NCBI GenBank assembly: GCA_900541575.1 | Contig: UQKO01000003.1 | Span: 36,932-100,931 of the forward strand | DNA: 64,000 nucleotides | Origin: an uncultured Prevotella sp. | GTDB lineage: Bacteria > Bacteroidota > Bacteroidia > Bacteroidales > Bacteroidaceae | Direction: 5' to 3' | Shown: one piece after another, positions 62,753 to 64,000 of the stretch | How the letters are laid out: each line of letters opens with the position of its first letter | Numbering within the stretch: the stretch's first letter is position 1 | The notes under the pieces: model-generated | Databases searched by the model: none | What the model was told of the DNA's origin: nothing | The model's input: only the letters and a program-made list of their open reading frames with translations | Position numbers and translations under genes: made by a program

Positions 62753-63427
62753 ATGCGTATAGATATCATTACAGTACTTCCCGAAATGCTCGATGGTTTT
62801 GTCAACACGTCTATTTTGGCTCGAGCTCAGAAGAAAGGTCTTGTAGAAATTCATGTGCACAATCTGCGCGACTACACCACGGACAAGCATCGCCGTGTAG
62901 ATGACTATCCGTTTGGTGGATTTGCAGGGATGGTGATGCAATGCCAACCTATCGATGCTTGTATAAGTAAACTCAAATCAGAGCGTGATTATGATGAAAT
63001 CATTTTTACTTCGCCTGATGGTGAGCAGTTTGACCAACCGATGGCTAATGAATTATCATTAAAGAAGAATATTATCATTCTTTGTGGCCACTATAAAGGC
63101 ATCGATTTTCGCATTCGTGAGCATCTTATCACGAAAGAAATTAGTGTGGGTGATTATGTTCTTACGGGTGGTGAACTCCCTGCTGCGATTATCAGCGATG
63201 CACTTGTACGCCTTGTGCCAGGTGTGCTTTCCGACGAGCAGAGTGCATTGAGTGATTCTTTCCAAGATAATCTATTAGCAGCTCCAGTCTATACGCGCCC
63301 GGCCGATTATAAAGGTTGGAAAGTACCCGAGATTCTGCTTTCAGGTCATGATGCAAAAATCAAGGAATGGGAATTGCAGCAGAGTATGGAGCGTACGAAG
63401 CGTTTGCGTCCAGACTTATTGAAATAA
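62753..63427 (+). CDS. trmD: tRNA (guanine-N1)-methyltransferase TrmD
   Basis: TrmD methylates G37 of tRNAs next to the anticodon, preventing +1 frameshifts. The 224-residue SPOUT-class protein shows RIDIITVLPEMLDGF at the start, DDYPFGGFAGMVM (substrate contact), IILCGHYKGIDFRI and EISVGDYVLTGGELPA, which form the knotted AdoMet site, and the C-terminal RPADYKGWKVPEILLSGHDAKIKEW helix region. It is transcribed away from ligA and is alone; the rpsP-rimM-trmD-rplS arrangement of many bacteria is not present here. Confidence 0.97.
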   Translation: MRIDIITVLPEMLDGFVNTSILARAQKKGLVEIHVHNLRDYTTDKHRRVDDYPFGGFAGMVMQCQPIDACISKLKSERDYDEIIFTSPDGEQFDQPMANELSLKKNIIILCGHYKGIDFRIREHLITKEISVGDYVLTGGELPAAIISDALVRLVPGVLSDEQSALSDSFQDNLLAAPVYTRPADYKGWKVPEILLSGHDAKIKEWELQQSMERTKRLRPDLLK

Positions 63428-63436
63428 AGGAGCCTT

Positions 63437-63505
63437 CTCCCACAGAGCAAAGAAATATCCCCGATAGCATAGTGCTACTGGGGATATTTCTTTGCTCTGT
63501 GGGAG
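63437..63505 (+). terminator. Terminator of trmD, unusually long stem
   Basis: Arms 63437-63462 and 63480-63505 are perfectly complementary over 26 bp, and the 17-base loop can add a 5-bp TAGCA/TGCTA stem; TTTATCA follows. Confidence 0.85.
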
Positions 63506-63901
63506 TTTATCATATTTACTTTTCTGGGTATCACCATCAAAAGAAATAGCATCTCTATGATGTTTGATTGGATACTTTTGTTTAACTTCTCCCCACTACA
63601 GAATAAAAAATGCTGCTTTGCAGAACTCCATATATCGGCTTATCAAGTTGGTTATCAGCATAACTTTATGTTTACTTTTCACTTATAAAGTCACCGAAAA
63701 TCAGCGAGATAGCCGATTTTTAGATGTTATATCTTGCTACATAAATCGTTTATTTTCAATTAGTTGCGTCCTATCTTATTCGCGATATTTTCTGTGGGTT
63801 GCTTCTAACCTTGTGTTCCTACGAAAAATTTAACGGACTATTGATAACAGAGAAAAAATGGGTCAGCGGATATTTCCGGTTGGTATGATGGTAAAAAGCG
63901 C

Positions 63902-63932
63902 TTGCTCATATCATGCATATTGAGTAGCTTTG
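63902..63932 (+). promoter_or_regulatory. Promoter inside the IS left end
   Basis: TTG (63902-63904), 20 bases, TAGCTTTG (63925-63932). The ATG follows only 4 bases after the -7 box, so the transcript would be leaderless or nearly so. Confidence 0.5.
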
Positions 63933-63936
63933 CATC

Positions 63937-64000
63937 ATGGAATCAATAAAACTATTACGTGCTATATTGCCAGAGGTGTTGATAGATAATTTTGATGTTG
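63937..64000 (+). CDS. IS transposase, N-terminal region protein, 5' end only
   Basis: The 21 complete codons encode MESIKLLRAILPEVLIDNFDV. This matches the opening of the short upstream protein of two-gene Bacteroidota insertion sequences named ISAon1-type, where an N-terminal-region protein is followed by the DDE transposase. The family name is from memory of the opening pattern (ELLKLLLPEELLDYFDL type); with so few residues the assignment rests mainly on this and on the terminal repeat just upstream. Confidence 0.6.
   Translation, partial: MESIKLLRAILPEVLIDNFDV

Larger units (their letters stand above)
63428..63936. other. Intergenic region after trmD, 509 bases
   Basis: The gap holds the trmD terminator, then AT-rich sequence with no convincing gene (an 89-codon frame at 63564-63833 has no protein-like pattern), and the left end of an insertion sequence from about 63859. 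Confidence 0.6.
63859..64000 (+). mobile_element. Left end of an insertion sequence (ISAon1-like), cut by window edge
   Basis: From GGGTCAGCGGATATTTCCGG at 63859 the sequence resembles a Bacteroidota IS end and leads directly into a transposase N-terminal-region gene at 63937. A near copy of this end lies at 38881 and an inverted one at 39315-39336. The right end is outside the window, so length and target duplication cannot be checked. Confidence 0.7.

Noticed and set aside
62642..62947. An N-terminal extension of ligA of about 100 residues
   Set aside because: The residues are unlike any ligase domain and overlap the divergent trmD start; the ATG at 62641 gives the standard 672-residue enzyme.
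63564..63833. An 89-codon frame between trmD and the IS
   Set aside because: Irregular composition, no recognisable motif, no promoter or start context; AT-rich intergenic sequence explains it.

Overview
The window is an ordinary stretch of a Bacteroidota chromosome, most likely a member of the Prevotellaceae. This rests on gene order (ileS / DksA-like / lspA; rplM-rpsI-rpsB-tsf; tig-clpP-clpX-recQ-glnS), on promoters of the TTTG-N19-TAnnTTTG type, on weak or absent Shine-Dalgarno sequences, on a secreted protein ending in a Prevotella-style type IX secretion sorting tail, and on families largely confined to Bacteroidales (DUF4248, HU-like proteins with a winged-helix tail, a split-type IS). 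A species cannot be named from this evidence. No rRNA, CRISPR array, prophage or integrative element is visible.

Layout: 1-4441 (minus) carries lspA (cut by the window edge), a DksA-like regulator and ileS. 4702-6881 (minus) is a secreted sorting-tail protein with a tiny companion gene. 7327-12674 is accessory: a nuclease/transposase remnant, an HU-like protein with repeat hairpins in its leader, a tandem 64-base repeat, a DUF2807 lipoprotein and a solo TonB-dependent receptor. 12848-15651 has tRNA-Tyr, ribH, a TPR membrane protein and recF. 16004-21977 is gltBD (glutamate synthase). 22281-26168 is a giant glycosyltransferase / HIT-like / SpoIID fusion. 26530-32252 has a DUF4248 protein, feoAB (ferrous iron) and a Pit phosphate transporter. 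32628-35660 (minus) is rplM-rpsI-rpsB-tsf. 36126-41619 has tRNA-Gly, an NhaD antiporter, pfkA, a degenerate IS-bounded element, gltS and an AlkZ-related protein. 41768-45513 (minus) is the galactose operon galM / MFS permease / galK. 46115-49656 has a DbpA-like helicase, a DUF4375 protein, smpB and a secreted GH5-like protein. 49752-62641 (minus) has a TPR protein, glnS, recQ, clpX, clpP, tig, a threonine aldolase and ligA. trmD follows on the plus strand, and the last 142 bases are the start of an insertion sequence.

How it fits together: most genes are housekeeping (translation, proteostasis, replication/repair, nitrogen assimilation, glycolysis/galactose use, iron and phosphate uptake). 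The unusual content lies in details: an isoleucyl-tRNA synthetase whose HIGH signature reads GIHH, the three-domain fusion, a GH5-family protein that seems to have lost both catalytic glutamates, a cysteine-rich insert in the FeoB G domain, and several families of short intergenic palindromic repeats that sit between operon genes or in 5' leaders. I found no obvious new defence or biosynthetic system; the best candidates for undescribed biology are the fusion protein and the repeat families.
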